A stretch of 64,000 nt of DNA from Shimia sp965227725 (GCF_965227725.1 NZ_CBDDGH010000001.1:62001-126000), one strand, 5' to 3'; shown: positions 35,289 through 44,023, counted from the stretch's first letter. Translations and numbers: made by a program. Notes: generated by a model from the sequence alone, not told the origin.

Positions 35289-35333
35289 AAATAATCGAAG
35301 CGCCCTATCTTCCAAAGCTGGGAGGAGCCTTTT

Positions 35334-36542
35334 ATGGTCAGCCATATGGATGGCGGAAAAATCAGAGCACTCAGCGGCGGCGTGAATCAACGGCGCGTCC
35401 GCAACCACAATGAACGCCTTCTGATGTCCATCCTGCAGCGGCAGGGCGCCCTGCCCGGCATCGACCTCGCAAAGCGCATGGGGCTGACGCCACCGGCGAT
35501 CTCCACCATGCTGCGCAAACTGGAAAGCGATGGCCTGCTTCAGCGCGGCGAACCCACGCGCGGCAAGGTGGGCAAGCCCTCCATCCCCATGCACCTCAAC
35601 CCCGACGGGGTCCTGGCGTTGGGATTGAAGATCGGCCGCCGGACTGCGGATCTCTTGCTTCTGGATTTTGCGGGCAATGTACGTGCCTCAGAGCACACCA
35701 CCTACGACTACCCTCTGCCCGCAGATGTCTTCTCCTTCCTGCATGACAGCCTTGAGACTTTGCTCGCCGCCCTAAGCACCGAGGAGGTCGCGCGCATTTG
35801 TGGCATCGGCGTCGCCGCCCCTTTTGAGCTCTGGCGCTGGAGCGATCTGGCAGGCCCCGCCGCAGAGCAATTCAAGCTCTGGAAAGACATCGATTTTGCC
35901 GAAGAGGTGGCGCGCTTCAGCGACCTGCCCATCTTTGTTGGCAATGACGCCACTGCCGCCTGCCGCGCCGAACATCTCTATGGCCGTGGCAAAGAGTTCC
36001 GCGACTATGCCTATTTCTTCGTTGGCTCCTTTGTTGGCGGCGGCATCGTCATGAATGACAGTGTGTTTGAGGGCAATCAGGGCAACGCAGGCGCGCTTGG
36101 CTCCATGCGCGCCACAGGCCCTATGGGCGAAAGCCGCCAGCTCATTGATGTGGCCTCGATCCACCTTCTGGAAACGCGGCTGATTGAGGCCGGCCTCAAC
36201 CCCGACATGCTCTGGAGCCAGCCACAAGATTGGTCAGTGCTCAGCCGCTATGTCGATCCGTGGCTGGGCCAGACCGCGCAGGAGCTGGCCAAGGCCGCAC
36301 TGTCTGTCTGCTCCGTGGTCGATTTTGAGGCCATTCTGATCGACGGGGCTTTTCCCGCCGATGTCCGCCAAGAGCTGGTGGAGCGGGTCCGGCGCTATCT
36401 GGTCAATCAGGACACACGCGGCCTGATCGTGCCGCGTATCGAAGAGGCTGTGGTGGGTCAGGACGCCCGCGAAATTGGCGCCGCCAGCGGCCCGATCTTC
36501 TCGCAGTTCTTCCTCAACACCCACGCCGGACTGTCCCGCTGA
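35334..36542 (+). CDS. frcR: ROK-family transcriptional regulator of the fructose operon
   Basis: A 402-residue regulator. An N-terminal winged helix lies at about 20-80 (NERLLMSILQRQGALPGIDL; GLTPPAISTMLRKLESDGL). A ROK sugar-kinase-like domain follows, with GLKIGRRTADLLLLDFAG, an NDATAACRAEHLYG stretch and VGGGIVMNDSVFEGNQGNAG. The zinc-binding CxCGxxGC cluster of active ROK kinases is not present after the glycine-rich loop, so it is probably only a sugar-sensing regulator. Divergent position beside frcBCAK and the palindrome between them point to control of that operon. The ATG at 35334 has GGAGG upstream; a second ATG four codons on is possible. Confidence 0.87.
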   Translation: MVSHMDGGKIRALSGGVNQRRVRNHNERLLMSILQRQGALPGIDLAKRMGLTPPAISTMLRKLESDGLLQRGEPTRGKVGKPSIPMHLNPDGVLALGLKIGRRTADLLLLDFAGNVRASEHTTYDYPLPADVFSFLHDSLETLLAALSTEEVARICGIGVAAPFELWRWSDLAGPAAEQFKLWKDIDFAEEVARFSDLPIFVGNDATAACRAEHLYGRGKEFRDYAYFFVGSFVGGGIVMNDSVFEGNQGNAGALGSMRATGPMGESRQLIDVASIHLLETRLIEAGLNPDMLWSQPQDWSVLSRYVDPWLGQTAQELAKAALSVCSVVDFEAILIDGAFPADVRQELVERVRRYLVNQDTRGLIVPRIEEAVVGQDAREIGAASGPIFSQFFLNTHAGLSR

Positions 36543-36582
36543 GCCGAAGCACCCGGCTTTGTCGCACCCAAAGTGCGCTGAC

Positions 36583-36598
36583 CTATACCTGTGTATAG
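36583..36598. promoter_or_regulatory. Palindrome upstream of the alg44-alg8 genes
   Basis: CTATAC-CTGT-GTATAG is a perfect 16-base hyphenated palindrome in the 141-base gap before the exopolysaccharide genes, 86 bases before the start codon. It could be an operator or a small hairpin after frcR. Confidence 0.35.
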
Positions 36599-36683
36599 TC
36601 GCCCTGCCTTTTGCCACCCCAACCATACCTGAGCGCGGCGCGCGCTTGCGCTACCGGCCAGCTACCTTCTGGGCATTCAACCT

Positions 36684-38120
36684 GTGAGAGTGCCCGTGCA
36701 AATCCGCCATGAAAACCCCAGCGCCCAGCTCAGCTGGAAGGTGCACGCCCCGCTGTTTTTGGACACGCCAGACGGCGACCAAATCCGCATTGAGGCGTGG
36801 TCTCTGGCTGGCTTTGACTGGCCCGAGGACGCCGGATCGCCCCCGCAATCCGGCACCCTCAGCGTGCCTTTTCAGGGGGTTGATGTCCGCTTTGACGTGC
36901 GTCTGACCGCACCGGATGCCGACGGCACAGTGGCCTTTGAAGGCCTCAGCGGGCGTCAGCGCGAAACGCTGGCGCTGTTTTACCGCTCCATCCTGTCCGG
37001 TCGTATGGCCAGCAGCGAAGACGTGATCATGAGCCTTGATACGCCCGTTGATCTCGTGCCCATGGAAGAAACCGAAGAAGAGAAAACCACCAACCAGCAA
37101 TCCAGGATGCCCGGCTCTGTGCGTGCGGTGATACATGTGGTGATCTACCTGCTGCTGGCAGGCCTGATCGCCACCGTTCTTGGATCGGCTCTCTTCAACG
37201 GCCTCACCCGCATCAACATCCAGCACGGCCGCGTCGTCGCGCCCATCGCCGAAGACCTGCCTGCCAGCGAAGGCTTTGTGAAATCCATCCACGTGGTCCC
37301 CGGACAGCGGGTTGAGGCAGGCGAGGTCATGGTGCGCCTGCGCAATCCGGCCGCACAGGCAGAGCTGTCCCAGACCCGCGCCCGCCTGAGCCTTGCGGAG
37401 AAGGAGCTCGATCGCGTCATTGAGGCCCGCGCCATGCTGGAGGCCCTAGATGAATCTCAGCCCCTGCAGGTGCGGGGCGCGCTCGCAGCCCAGATCTATG
37501 CACAGTTCATCGGAGATCGCGGCTTTGACGCCCTCTGGAAGCGTTGGCTCGATATTCAAACACATGATCCCGAAGCTGCCACAGCCTTTGACCCTTTTGC
37601 CTTTGCGCTGGATAAACTCATAGAGCTGGAATTTGAACACAACGCCAAAGTGCGCCGCCTGCGCGCCACCCGCGACGCCAACAAATCGGCGATCTCCATG
37701 AGCCACGTGCGCGCGCCCTCAGATGGGGTGGTGCACGAGGTTCTGGTGCGCAAGGGGCAGCCCTACCGCCATGATGATCTCGCGGTTGTCTTTGAGTCCG
37801 ACACACCGCGCGTGGCCATGGGCTGGGTCTCCGAGCGGTATTCAGAGGCCATCTTCATCGGGATGGAGGCGCATATCGGCGTCAACAGCCTTGGTCAGAA
37901 AACCACCATCGCAGGCACTGTCACCGATGTGCGGGCGGGCGCTGATCCCCGCCGCCCCGGCGAATTTGGCATCATCGTCACCGTCACCCCCCAAGACATC
38001 ACTCCGGCTCAGACCAAATCCCTGCTGCGCCGCGACGCGCCGGTCAATATCCAGACCCGCCGCGCGGTTGGCCAGCGCATGATTGCGCGCATTCAATCCC
38101 TGGTGAGCCGCGATGAGTGA
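36684..38120 (+). CDS. alg44: Alg44-like protein: degenerate PilZ domain, membrane span and HlyD-like periplasmic domain
   Basis: A 478-residue inner-membrane protein. Residues 1-120 align with the PilZ part of Alg44, including the helix LALFYRSILSGRMAS after it. One span lies at about 146-172 (AVIHVVIYLLLAGLIATVLG). A periplasmic membrane-fusion domain follows, with GFVKSIHVVPGQRVEAGEV, a coiled coil around AELSQTRARLSLAEKELD, and VRAPSDGVVHEVLVRKGQP. In Pseudomonas, Alg44 is the c-di-GMP receptor that turns on the Alg8 polymerase. Here the arginine pair of RxxxR is absent and the later D-x-S-x-x-G reads AWSLAG, so c-di-GMP binding is doubtful. The start is probably GTG at 36684. It overlaps alg8 by eight bases. 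Confidence 0.8.
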   Translation: MRVPVQIRHENPSAQLSWKVHAPLFLDTPDGDQIRIEAWSLAGFDWPEDAGSPPQSGTLSVPFQGVDVRFDVRLTAPDADGTVAFEGLSGRQRETLALFYRSILSGRMASSEDVIMSLDTPVDLVPMEETEEEKTTNQQSRMPGSVRAVIHVVIYLLLAGLIATVLGSALFNGLTRINIQHGRVVAPIAEDLPASEGFVKSIHVVPGQRVEAGEVMVRLRNPAAQAELSQTRARLSLAEKELDRVIEARAMLEALDESQPLQVRGALAAQIYAQFIGDRGFDALWKRWLDIQTHDPEAATAFDPFAFALDKLIELEFEHNAKVRRLRATRDANKSAISMSHVRAPSDGVVHEVLVRKGQPYRHDDLAVVFESDTPRVAMGWVSERYSEAIFIGMEAHIGVNSLGQKTTIAGTVTDVRAGADPRRPGEFGIIVTVTPQDITPAQTKSLLRRDAPVNIQTRRAVGQRMIARIQSLVSRDE

Positions 38121-39696
38121 GTTGTCCGAGTTCGCCTTTGACAAGGATCTGACCCTCAAGCTGCGCGATCTGCAGACTCCGATCAAACCTTATTGGGCGC
38201 GCTGGACATTGCCCAACATGCTGGCGCTCATGGCGGTGATCGCAGCGCTGCTCTGGCTGCTGGTGAATGTGCCCAACCGCTTTGTCGATCCCAACGCTTT
38301 GCATATCACCGTGATCCTAGGCGCTTTGGGCCTGTGGCGCTTTGGCTGGTGGTTTACCCATTCGGTGCGCGCCATGATCTACGCCCGCCTGAAGTGGCCC
38401 CACATCCGCGCCCGCGCCGACGCGCTTTGGCAGGAAGGCTGGCGCCCCAAGCGCCTGCACATCCAGATGACCACCTATTATGAGGAACCTTCGATCACCA
38501 AACGGGTGATCGGCTCCATCCTTGGCCAGATCAAACGCGAGCGCATTCCCACCACGCTCTACATTGGCACCGGCAGCGCCTATGATGAAAACATCATCCG
38601 CCAATTCGTAGACACCTATGCCCAGGACATCCCCGATGATCTGGCTGAGCTGGTCTTTATCCGGCAAAACCAACCGGGCAAGCGCATGGCCATTGGGCTG
38701 ATCCTACGCGCCATTTCACGGGCCGGTGCGGACCCCGACGATATGGTCATCTTTATGGATGGCGACGCGCTTTACGGGCAGGACGTTCTCAAGAAAACCC
38801 TGTCGATGTTTGCCTATGATCCGGAGCTTCAGGCGCTCACCACCGACGAAGAGGTGATCTGCTACGGCCCCACATGGATCGCCAAATGGCTCGACATGCG
38901 CTTTGCCCAGCGCCGCCTCGCCATGCAGAGCCACGCCCTGTCCAATCGGGTGCTCACCCTCACCGGCCGGATGAGCGTCTTTCGCGCCCGCCACATTGTC
39001 GATCCCAAGTTCATCCGCACCATTGAGGCCGACCACCTCAATCACTGGCTCTGGGGGCGCTTCCGCTTCCTGTCAGGGGATGACAAATCCACCTGGTACC
39101 GGCTGCTGAGCGTGGGCGCCAAGATGACCTATGTGCCGGACGCCACAGTCTACACCATCGAAGTCATCAAAGAAAACGGCCTGTTGCGCATGGTGCAGAA
39201 CTTCCGCCGCTGGTCCGGCAATATGTTGCGCAATGGCAGCCGCGCCATCGCGCTTGGCCCGCGCCGGATGCCGTTTTTCATCTGGTGGTGCGTGGTCGAT
39301 CAGCGCATCGCCATGTGGACCATGATGGTAAGTCCTTTCATGGCCGTGCTCGGCAGCATCGTGGCCCCCGGCTACATCTGGAACTGCCTGATCTGGGTGA
39401 TCTTCTCCCGCGTCGTGCTCTGCATGTTCCTGTTTGGCTACAGCCGCCGCGCCGACATGACCTGGCCGTTCATTCTCTATCTCAATCAGGTCATCAACGC
39501 GTCGGTCAAGATTTACATGATCTTCCATCTCTCCAAGCAGAAATGGTCCAACCGGGGCAATCAAAGCGCAGGCGATGGCGATGGTCTTCTGGAGCAGCTG
39601 CGCAACGGTTTTGCCAAGTTCCAGCTGGTCACAGCGGTCACAGGCTTCCTGACATTGCTGATGATATACGTCGGGCTGATCGAGCTGCCGTTTTGA
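38113..39696 (+). CDS. alg8: Alg8-like family 2 glycosyltransferase (mannuronan synthase homologue)
   Basis: A 527-residue processive glycosyltransferase of the inner membrane. Two N-terminal spans (about 34-75) precede the catalytic domain, which has DGDALYG as the D-x-D site, SVFRARHIVDPKFI, EADHLNHWLWGRFRFLSGDD then KSTWY, and QNFRRWSGNMLRNGSR in place of the Q-x-x-R-W acceptor motif. Several spans follow, and a tail with LSKQKWSNRG. The order and wording of these blocks match Pseudomonas Alg8, which polymerises GDP-mannuronate. The overlap with the Alg44-like gene supports a polymerase complex. The product here could be mannuronan or a related uronic acid polymer. Confidence 0.83.
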   Translation: MSELSEFAFDKDLTLKLRDLQTPIKPYWARWTLPNMLALMAVIAALLWLLVNVPNRFVDPNALHITVILGALGLWRFGWWFTHSVRAMIYARLKWPHIRARADALWQEGWRPKRLHIQMTTYYEEPSITKRVIGSILGQIKRERIPTTLYIGTGSAYDENIIRQFVDTYAQDIPDDLAELVFIRQNQPGKRMAIGLILRAISRAGADPDDMVIFMDGDALYGQDVLKKTLSMFAYDPELQALTTDEEVICYGPTWIAKWLDMRFAQRRLAMQSHALSNRVLTLTGRMSVFRARHIVDPKFIRTIEADHLNHWLWGRFRFLSGDDKSTWYRLLSVGAKMTYVPDATVYTIEVIKENGLLRMVQNFRRWSGNMLRNGSRAIALGPRRMPFFIWWCVVDQRIAMWTMMVSPFMAVLGSIVAPGYIWNCLIWVIFSRVVLCMFLFGYSRRADMTWPFILYLNQVINASVKIYMIFHLSKQKWSNRGNQSAGDGDGLLEQLRNGFAKFQLVTAVTGFLTLLMIYVGLIELPF

Positions 39697-39805
39697 GGGG
39701 CGTTCTATCCTTTCGCGCAAATCCGCTTGGCCCGCCCCTGCTCTAAAGTGAAGGACACAACGTGGGTTGTGGCAACGCCGACCCCGATGCAGCCCACGCG
39801 GCAAA

Positions 39806-39840
39806 CCTGCATGTCCCCTCATGCAGGCTTTGTCGTTTTT
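39806..39840 (+). terminator. Terminator-like hairpin between alg8 and algD
   Basis: CCTGCATG pairs perfectly with CATGCAGG across six bases, and TTTGTCGTTTTT follows. It lies in the middle of the 268-base gap, 110 bases after alg8 and 125 before algD, so it may end the alg44-alg8 message or act as a leader attenuator for algD. Confidence 0.6.
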
Positions 39841-39854
39841 GGAGGTATCTCCAA
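39839..39854 (+). promoter_or_regulatory. Small hairpin in the algD leader
   Basis: TTGGAG-GTAT-CTCCAA is a perfect short hairpin directly after the terminator-like structure. It hides a GGAG sequence, but no start codon follows at useful spacing, so it is probably structural rather than a ribosome site. Confidence 0.3.
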
Positions 39855-39964
39855 TCTTATCAAAAGGATAGCCTCGTGACCCAAAGCCATCCCCACCTGA
39901 TCTATCGCCAGCAAAACGACCGCGGGCTTCCTCCTAAGCTCAATTCAAACAGGAGGACGTATTT

Positions 39965-41359
39965 ATGGAATTCCGCGACTTTTCAAACCAACCAGCTGAA
40001 CTTGTCACCCCCATCCCAAGCGAGAAGTCCAGCATCAGCATCGTAGGCCTCGGCTATGTCGGCGCAGTGTCCACCGCCTGCCTCGCAGCACTTGGCCACC
40101 GTGTGATCGGCGTCGATCTTGATCTTGGCAAAGTGGCGCAAATCGGCCGCGGCAAAAGCCCGATCCATGAGGCAGATCTGAACGAAACCCTCACGCAGGG
40201 CGTCAAGGATGGGCTGATCTCTGCAACCGACGATCTCACCGCCGCTGTGCGCGAGACGGATGTGACCTTTGTATCCGTTGGCACGCCAACCGCTGCCGAT
40301 GGCGGCTGTGACGACACATACATTCGGGCCGCCTCCCGCGCGATGGGCGAAGGGCTGCGTGACAAAGAGGGGTTTCACGTCTTCGCCATGCGCTGCTCGA
40401 TCCCGCCGGGCACCACCATGTCTGTGATGACCCCTATTCTGGAGGAGGTCTCCGGCAAAGTTGCGGGCCGCGATTTCGGCATCTGCTTCAATCCGGAATT
40501 TCTGCGCGAAGGCGTGGCAATCTCTGATTTCCACCACCCGCCCAAAACCGTGATCGGCACCACCGATTTTGCCACCGCAGAAATCATGCGCCGGATCTAT
40601 GCCCCCGTGGATGACAATCCGATCCTCACCACCATCGAAGTGGCGGAAACCATCAAATATGTCGACAACGTCTGGCACGCCACCAAGGTCTGCTTTGCCA
40701 ATGAGGTCGGTCGTCTGTGCAAACCTCTGGGTGTCGACAGCCACGCCGTGATGGACATCTTCACTCAGGACCAGAAACTCAACCTGTCCTCCTACTACCT
40801 CAAACCCGGCTTTGCCTATGGCGGCTCCTGCCTGCCCAAAGAGGTGCGCGCGGTGCAATATGTGGCACAAAAGCACGGTGTGTCGCTGCCGATGATCGGC
40901 AATCTGGAAAGCTCCAACGCCGAACAGATAAACCGCGCAGTCGAAATGGCCTCGGCCACAGGTGCCCGGCGCGTCGGCGTCCTCGGTCTTGCGTTTAAGC
41001 CGGGCACCGACGATCTGCGCGAAAGCCCGATCCTTGAGGCGATGGCCACCCTGCAATCCCAGGGCGTGGAGCTGCTGGCCCATGACGCCGCCGTCACCAA
41101 AGACACCCCGCTGGAAGGCCTCGCCAGCTACACCAAACATGGCAGCCAGGGTCTGGCGACCCTCTCGGCACAGCTCAAAGACATGCTGTGTGACGACATC
41201 GACCACCTGATGCGTTCGGTGGATGCGGTGATCGTCTGCCACGCCAGCGACACCTATAGGGAGGCCGTCACCCGCCACCCGGACATCGAGGTGATCGACG
41301 TGGTGCGCCTCTTTGACACCGCTCCCCGCAACATCGCCGTAAACGGCATCGGCTGGTAA
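39965..41359 (+). CDS. algD: AlgD-like GDP-mannose 6-dehydrogenase (UDP-glucose/GDP-mannose dehydrogenase family)
   Basis: The 464-residue NAD-dependent enzyme oxidises a nucleotide sugar twice to the uronic acid. The Rossmann motif is IVGLGYVGAVSTACLAALGH (residues 24-43). YVDNVWHATKVCFANEVGRL and KLNLSSYYLKPGFAYGGSC then LPKEVRA, with the catalytic Cys, match AlgD more closely than UDP-glucose dehydrogenases. The C-terminal domain begins near VGVLGLAFKPGTDDLRESP. About 20 extra residues precede the Rossmann fold. AGGAGG stands before the ATG at 39965. It would make GDP-mannuronate for the Alg8-like polymerase. Confidence 0.85.
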   Translation: MEFRDFSNQPAELVTPIPSEKSSISIVGLGYVGAVSTACLAALGHRVIGVDLDLGKVAQIGRGKSPIHEADLNETLTQGVKDGLISATDDLTAAVRETDVTFVSVGTPTAADGGCDDTYIRAASRAMGEGLRDKEGFHVFAMRCSIPPGTTMSVMTPILEEVSGKVAGRDFGICFNPEFLREGVAISDFHHPPKTVIGTTDFATAEIMRRIYAPVDDNPILTTIEVAETIKYVDNVWHATKVCFANEVGRLCKPLGVDSHAVMDIFTQDQKLNLSSYYLKPGFAYGGSCLPKEVRAVQYVAQKHGVSLPMIGNLESSNAEQINRAVEMASATGARRVGVLGLAFKPGTDDLRESPILEAMATLQSQGVELLAHDAAVTKDTPLEGLASYTKHGSQGLATLSAQLKDMLCDDIDHLMRSVDAVIVCHASDTYREAVTRHPDIEVIDVVRLFDTAPRNIAVNGIGW

Positions 41360-41395
41360 GCCCGCACGCCTCCGAGAAACAGGAAAGGAACGGCT

Positions 41396-44008
41396 ATGCC
41401 TGATCCAACAGAAAACACACTCATCGGGACAATTCTGTCCGACGCCTTTGATGGCACACAAGCCAGCGACCTCATGGTCGGGCTGGATGGGGATGACACG
41501 CTCACCGGCTCTGCAGGAAACGATATCATCCACGGCGATCACGCTCAGGAAAACCTGCTGTCTGGCACCTCTGGCGCCTCCGGCTTTCAGGATTATGCCA
41601 ACAGCGGCAACTGGACCATCACCGACCTGGATGGCGGCCACCAATCCATGAGCCAAAGCCTCTCTCTGGCTGAAAACGGCGTCTACCGCCTGAGCTTTGA
41701 TCTCGCGGCCAACTTCTCCGCCGGTCTGACCAACGCCTCAATCGAGGTGCTGGTGGACGGCGTGGTGGTCGGCGACTTCTCTTCAGAAAGCGGGGCCTTC
41801 TCCACCTTTGAGACCACCTTCACCGCGCAAAGCAATGCGCCTGAAATCACCATCCGCTCGGTTCAGGGCGAGGGCCAAGGCCCGGTCATCGACACCTCTG
41901 GCCCCGCGTTTCACTACGACAAAGAGATGGAGATCGGCGGGCAGACTGTGACAGTCGCGGCCTTTGCGGATGGCCAATCCAATCTCTATCAGGTGCTCAA
42001 CGGCACGCTGCACGTCTTTGACGTGGAAACCCAAAGCTATGAGATCGCAGGCGCCGCAGGCACGATCAATGTGAACTCCATGGGCTACAACGCCGAAGAC
42101 GATCTGCTCTATGCGATTGCGGTCAGCAACGGTGTCGACAGCCTTGGCAATGCGGTAGAGCGCTCTGACCTGATCATGCTCGATGCTGAAGGCCACAGCT
42201 ACCGGATCGGTGAAACGCCTTACCGCTCCTGGACTGGGGATTTTGATGATCAGGGCAATCTCTGGTCTTTTGAATCCAGCATGGACCGCATCGCGGTGAT
42301 CGACGTCGATACGTTTGACGAAAACGGCAATCCCGAGGTCACCGTGCATCACCTGCCCCGCTCTCTGGTGCAGCATCGTGTCTATGATGTGGCTTACGAT
42401 GCCGGCAGCCAGAAATTCTACGGCGTTGCCCGCCCACCGGGGGAAGGTCAAGACACCATCCTTCTGGTCGTCGACATCTCTTCTGGTGAGCCCACATTCT
42501 CCACCGTTCCGGTCACATCAACCGTGGTGGATGGACAGACCCTTTCTGGCGCGCCTGCGATCACCTTTGGTGCTGCGATCGTGGATGCCGATGGCACGCT
42601 CTATGTGGGCGGCAACTCCGGCGATCACGATATGAACAACAGCACCCGCAGCTCCGGCGGCATCTATCAGGTCATCATTGATCCGGACACCGGCGAAGCG
42701 GCCTTGCACCTAATCACCAATGCACCGCGGTCTTATTCCAACGATGGTGCCGCAGACCCAACCGCAGAAAGCCCCTTTGCCGAGGTGGATCTCAGCTCCT
42801 CCGTGCTTCTGCGCGATCTGGAGCTTGTCGCCACCACCGAAGGCGCGTTGACCTATGATGACCATCTCTCGGGAAATGCGGGGCATGACACCATCAACGG
42901 CGGCATCGGCACCGACGCCCTGTTCGGCGGCAGCGCCGGAGACGCGCTGCGCGGTGACGACGGCAACGACTATCTGCACGGCGGAGCTGGTCCCAACTAT
43001 GAAAGCAGCATCATATCCGACTACGACGGCGGGCTGCGCTATGACCAGTACGGCAACCTCCTGCCGGAGGACGACGACCTGCTTCTTGGCGGTGCCGGAG
43101 ACGACACACTAGAAGGCTCCGCGGGTCACGACACGCTGGATGGCGGCGCAAACAATGATGTCTTGAATGGCGGATCCGGCTCAGACGCCCTCTATGGCGG
43201 CACTGGCGACGATGTGTTGTCAGGCGGCGGCCAAGACGACACGCTGGAGGGCGGCACCGGCGCGGACACCCTCGACGGCGGCTCGGGCGACGATGCGCTC
43301 TCAGGTGGCGCAGGCGCTGATCTGCTGCGCGGCGGGTCCGGCTACGATACCCTCAACGGCGGCGCAGACGCTGACACGCTCGAAGGCGGCAGCGGCCATG
43401 ATGCACTCTCAGGCGGCGCAGCCGATGACAGTCTTGTGGGTGGATCAGGTGACGACTCGCTCAACGGCGAGGACGGCGCAGACTCTCTCCGAGGTGGTTC
43501 CGGCGACGACCAGCTGGATGGCGGCGCAGGCAGTGACGATCTGCGCGGCGGTGTGAACGACGATGTGCTCACCGGCGGCGTGGGTCGCGACAGCCTGCGC
43601 GGCGACAGCGGCAACGACGTCCTGAACGGTGGCGATGATCGCGACTATCTCAGCGGCGCGTCAGGCAATGACACTCTGGACGGCGGCGCAGGCGGCGACC
43701 GGCTCTACCTCGGGGCTGGCGCAGACCTCGCCTCCGGCGGCAGCGGCGCTGACCGTTTCATCTTCCGCAGCGATGATCTGGATGGCAGCACCGACCGCAT
43801 TCTGGACTTCGACACAGATGGAGGCGACCGTCTGGACTTCCGCCGCCTGGAGTTGGGCGCAAGTGACGCGGAACATCTGCAATGGTTTGCCACGCATGTC
43901 ACAAGCTCTGGCGATGATCTGCAGATCTCCCTGTCAAACAGCACCACGCTGGTGCTGGACGGCACAGCCGCAGATCTCGGCGATCTCTATGACACCATCC
44001 TGTTCTGA
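41396..44008 (+). CDS. RTX calcium-binding protein with beta-propeller-like middle, linked to the alg genes
   Basis: An 870-residue acidic protein without a Sec signal, as expected for type I secretion. A short RTX patch is at about 30-48 (VGLDGDDTLTGSAGNDIIHG). A beta-sandwich-like region follows (about 60-155: GVYRLSFDLAANFSAGLTN), then a propeller-like part (about 160-480; TLHVFDVETQSYEI, GDFDDQGNLWSFES, LYVGGNSGDHDM). About 20 GGxGxDxLx repeats span 490-800. The C terminus (FIFRSDDLDGSTDRILDFD) resembles the end of serralysin-type substrates. It starts 36 bases after algD. Since RTX modules occur in secreted alginate epimerases and lyases, it may act on or bind the polymer, but no epimerase or lyase domain is recognisable. 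Confidence 0.78.
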   Translation: MPDPTENTLIGTILSDAFDGTQASDLMVGLDGDDTLTGSAGNDIIHGDHAQENLLSGTSGASGFQDYANSGNWTITDLDGGHQSMSQSLSLAENGVYRLSFDLAANFSAGLTNASIEVLVDGVVVGDFSSESGAFSTFETTFTAQSNAPEITIRSVQGEGQGPVIDTSGPAFHYDKEMEIGGQTVTVAAFADGQSNLYQVLNGTLHVFDVETQSYEIAGAAGTINVNSMGYNAEDDLLYAIAVSNGVDSLGNAVERSDLIMLDAEGHSYRIGETPYRSWTGDFDDQGNLWSFESSMDRIAVIDVDTFDENGNPEVTVHHLPRSLVQHRVYDVAYDAGSQKFYGVARPPGEGQDTILLVVDISSGEPTFSTVPVTSTVVDGQTLSGAPAITFGAAIVDADGTLYVGGNSGDHDMNNSTRSSGGIYQVIIDPDTGEAALHLITNAPRSYSNDGAADPTAESPFAEVDLSSSVLLRDLELVATTEGALTYDDHLSGNAGHDTINGGIGTDALFGGSAGDALRGDDGNDYLHGGAGPNYESSIISDYDGGLRYDQYGNLLPEDDDLLLGGAGDDTLEGSAGHDTLDGGANNDVLNGGSGSDALYGGTGDDVLSGGGQDDTLEGGTGADTLDGGSGDDALSGGAGADLLRGGSGYDTLNGGADADTLEGGSGHDALSGGAADDSLVGGSGDDSLNGEDGADSLRGGSGDDQLDGGAGSDDLRGGVNDDVLTGGVGRDSLRGDSGNDVLNGGDDRDYLSGASGNDTLDGGAGGDRLYLGAGADLASGGSGADRFIFRSDDLDGSTDRILDFDTDGGDRLDFRRLELGASDAEHLQWFATHVTSSGDDLQISLSNSTTLVLDGTAADLGDLYDTILF
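42862..43752 (+). repeat. RTX nonapeptide repeat block inside the RTX gene
   Basis: Tandem 27-base units encode GGxGxDxLx nonapeptides, interrupted at about 42985-43070 by a non-repeat insert (YESSIISDYDGGLRYDQYG). The repeats form a calcium-binding parallel beta roll. The unit is coding, not an intergenic array. Confidence 0.9.
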
Positions 44009-44023
44009 CAGGCTCTTAGAGGT

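Noticed and set aside
39762..40046. Possible leader peptide gene ahead of algD
   Set aside because: The frame runs into algD out of frame, no good ribosome site precedes its GTG or ATG codons, and the product looks random.
39983..41656. A 557-codon frame opposite algD
   Set aside because: The frame complements the codon pattern of a well-conserved dehydrogenase and shows no domain; long antisense frames are common at this GC content.
42862..43752. Tandem repeats resembling a repeat array or CRISPR
   Set aside because: The 27-base units are in frame and encode RTX nonapeptides; there are no unique spacers.
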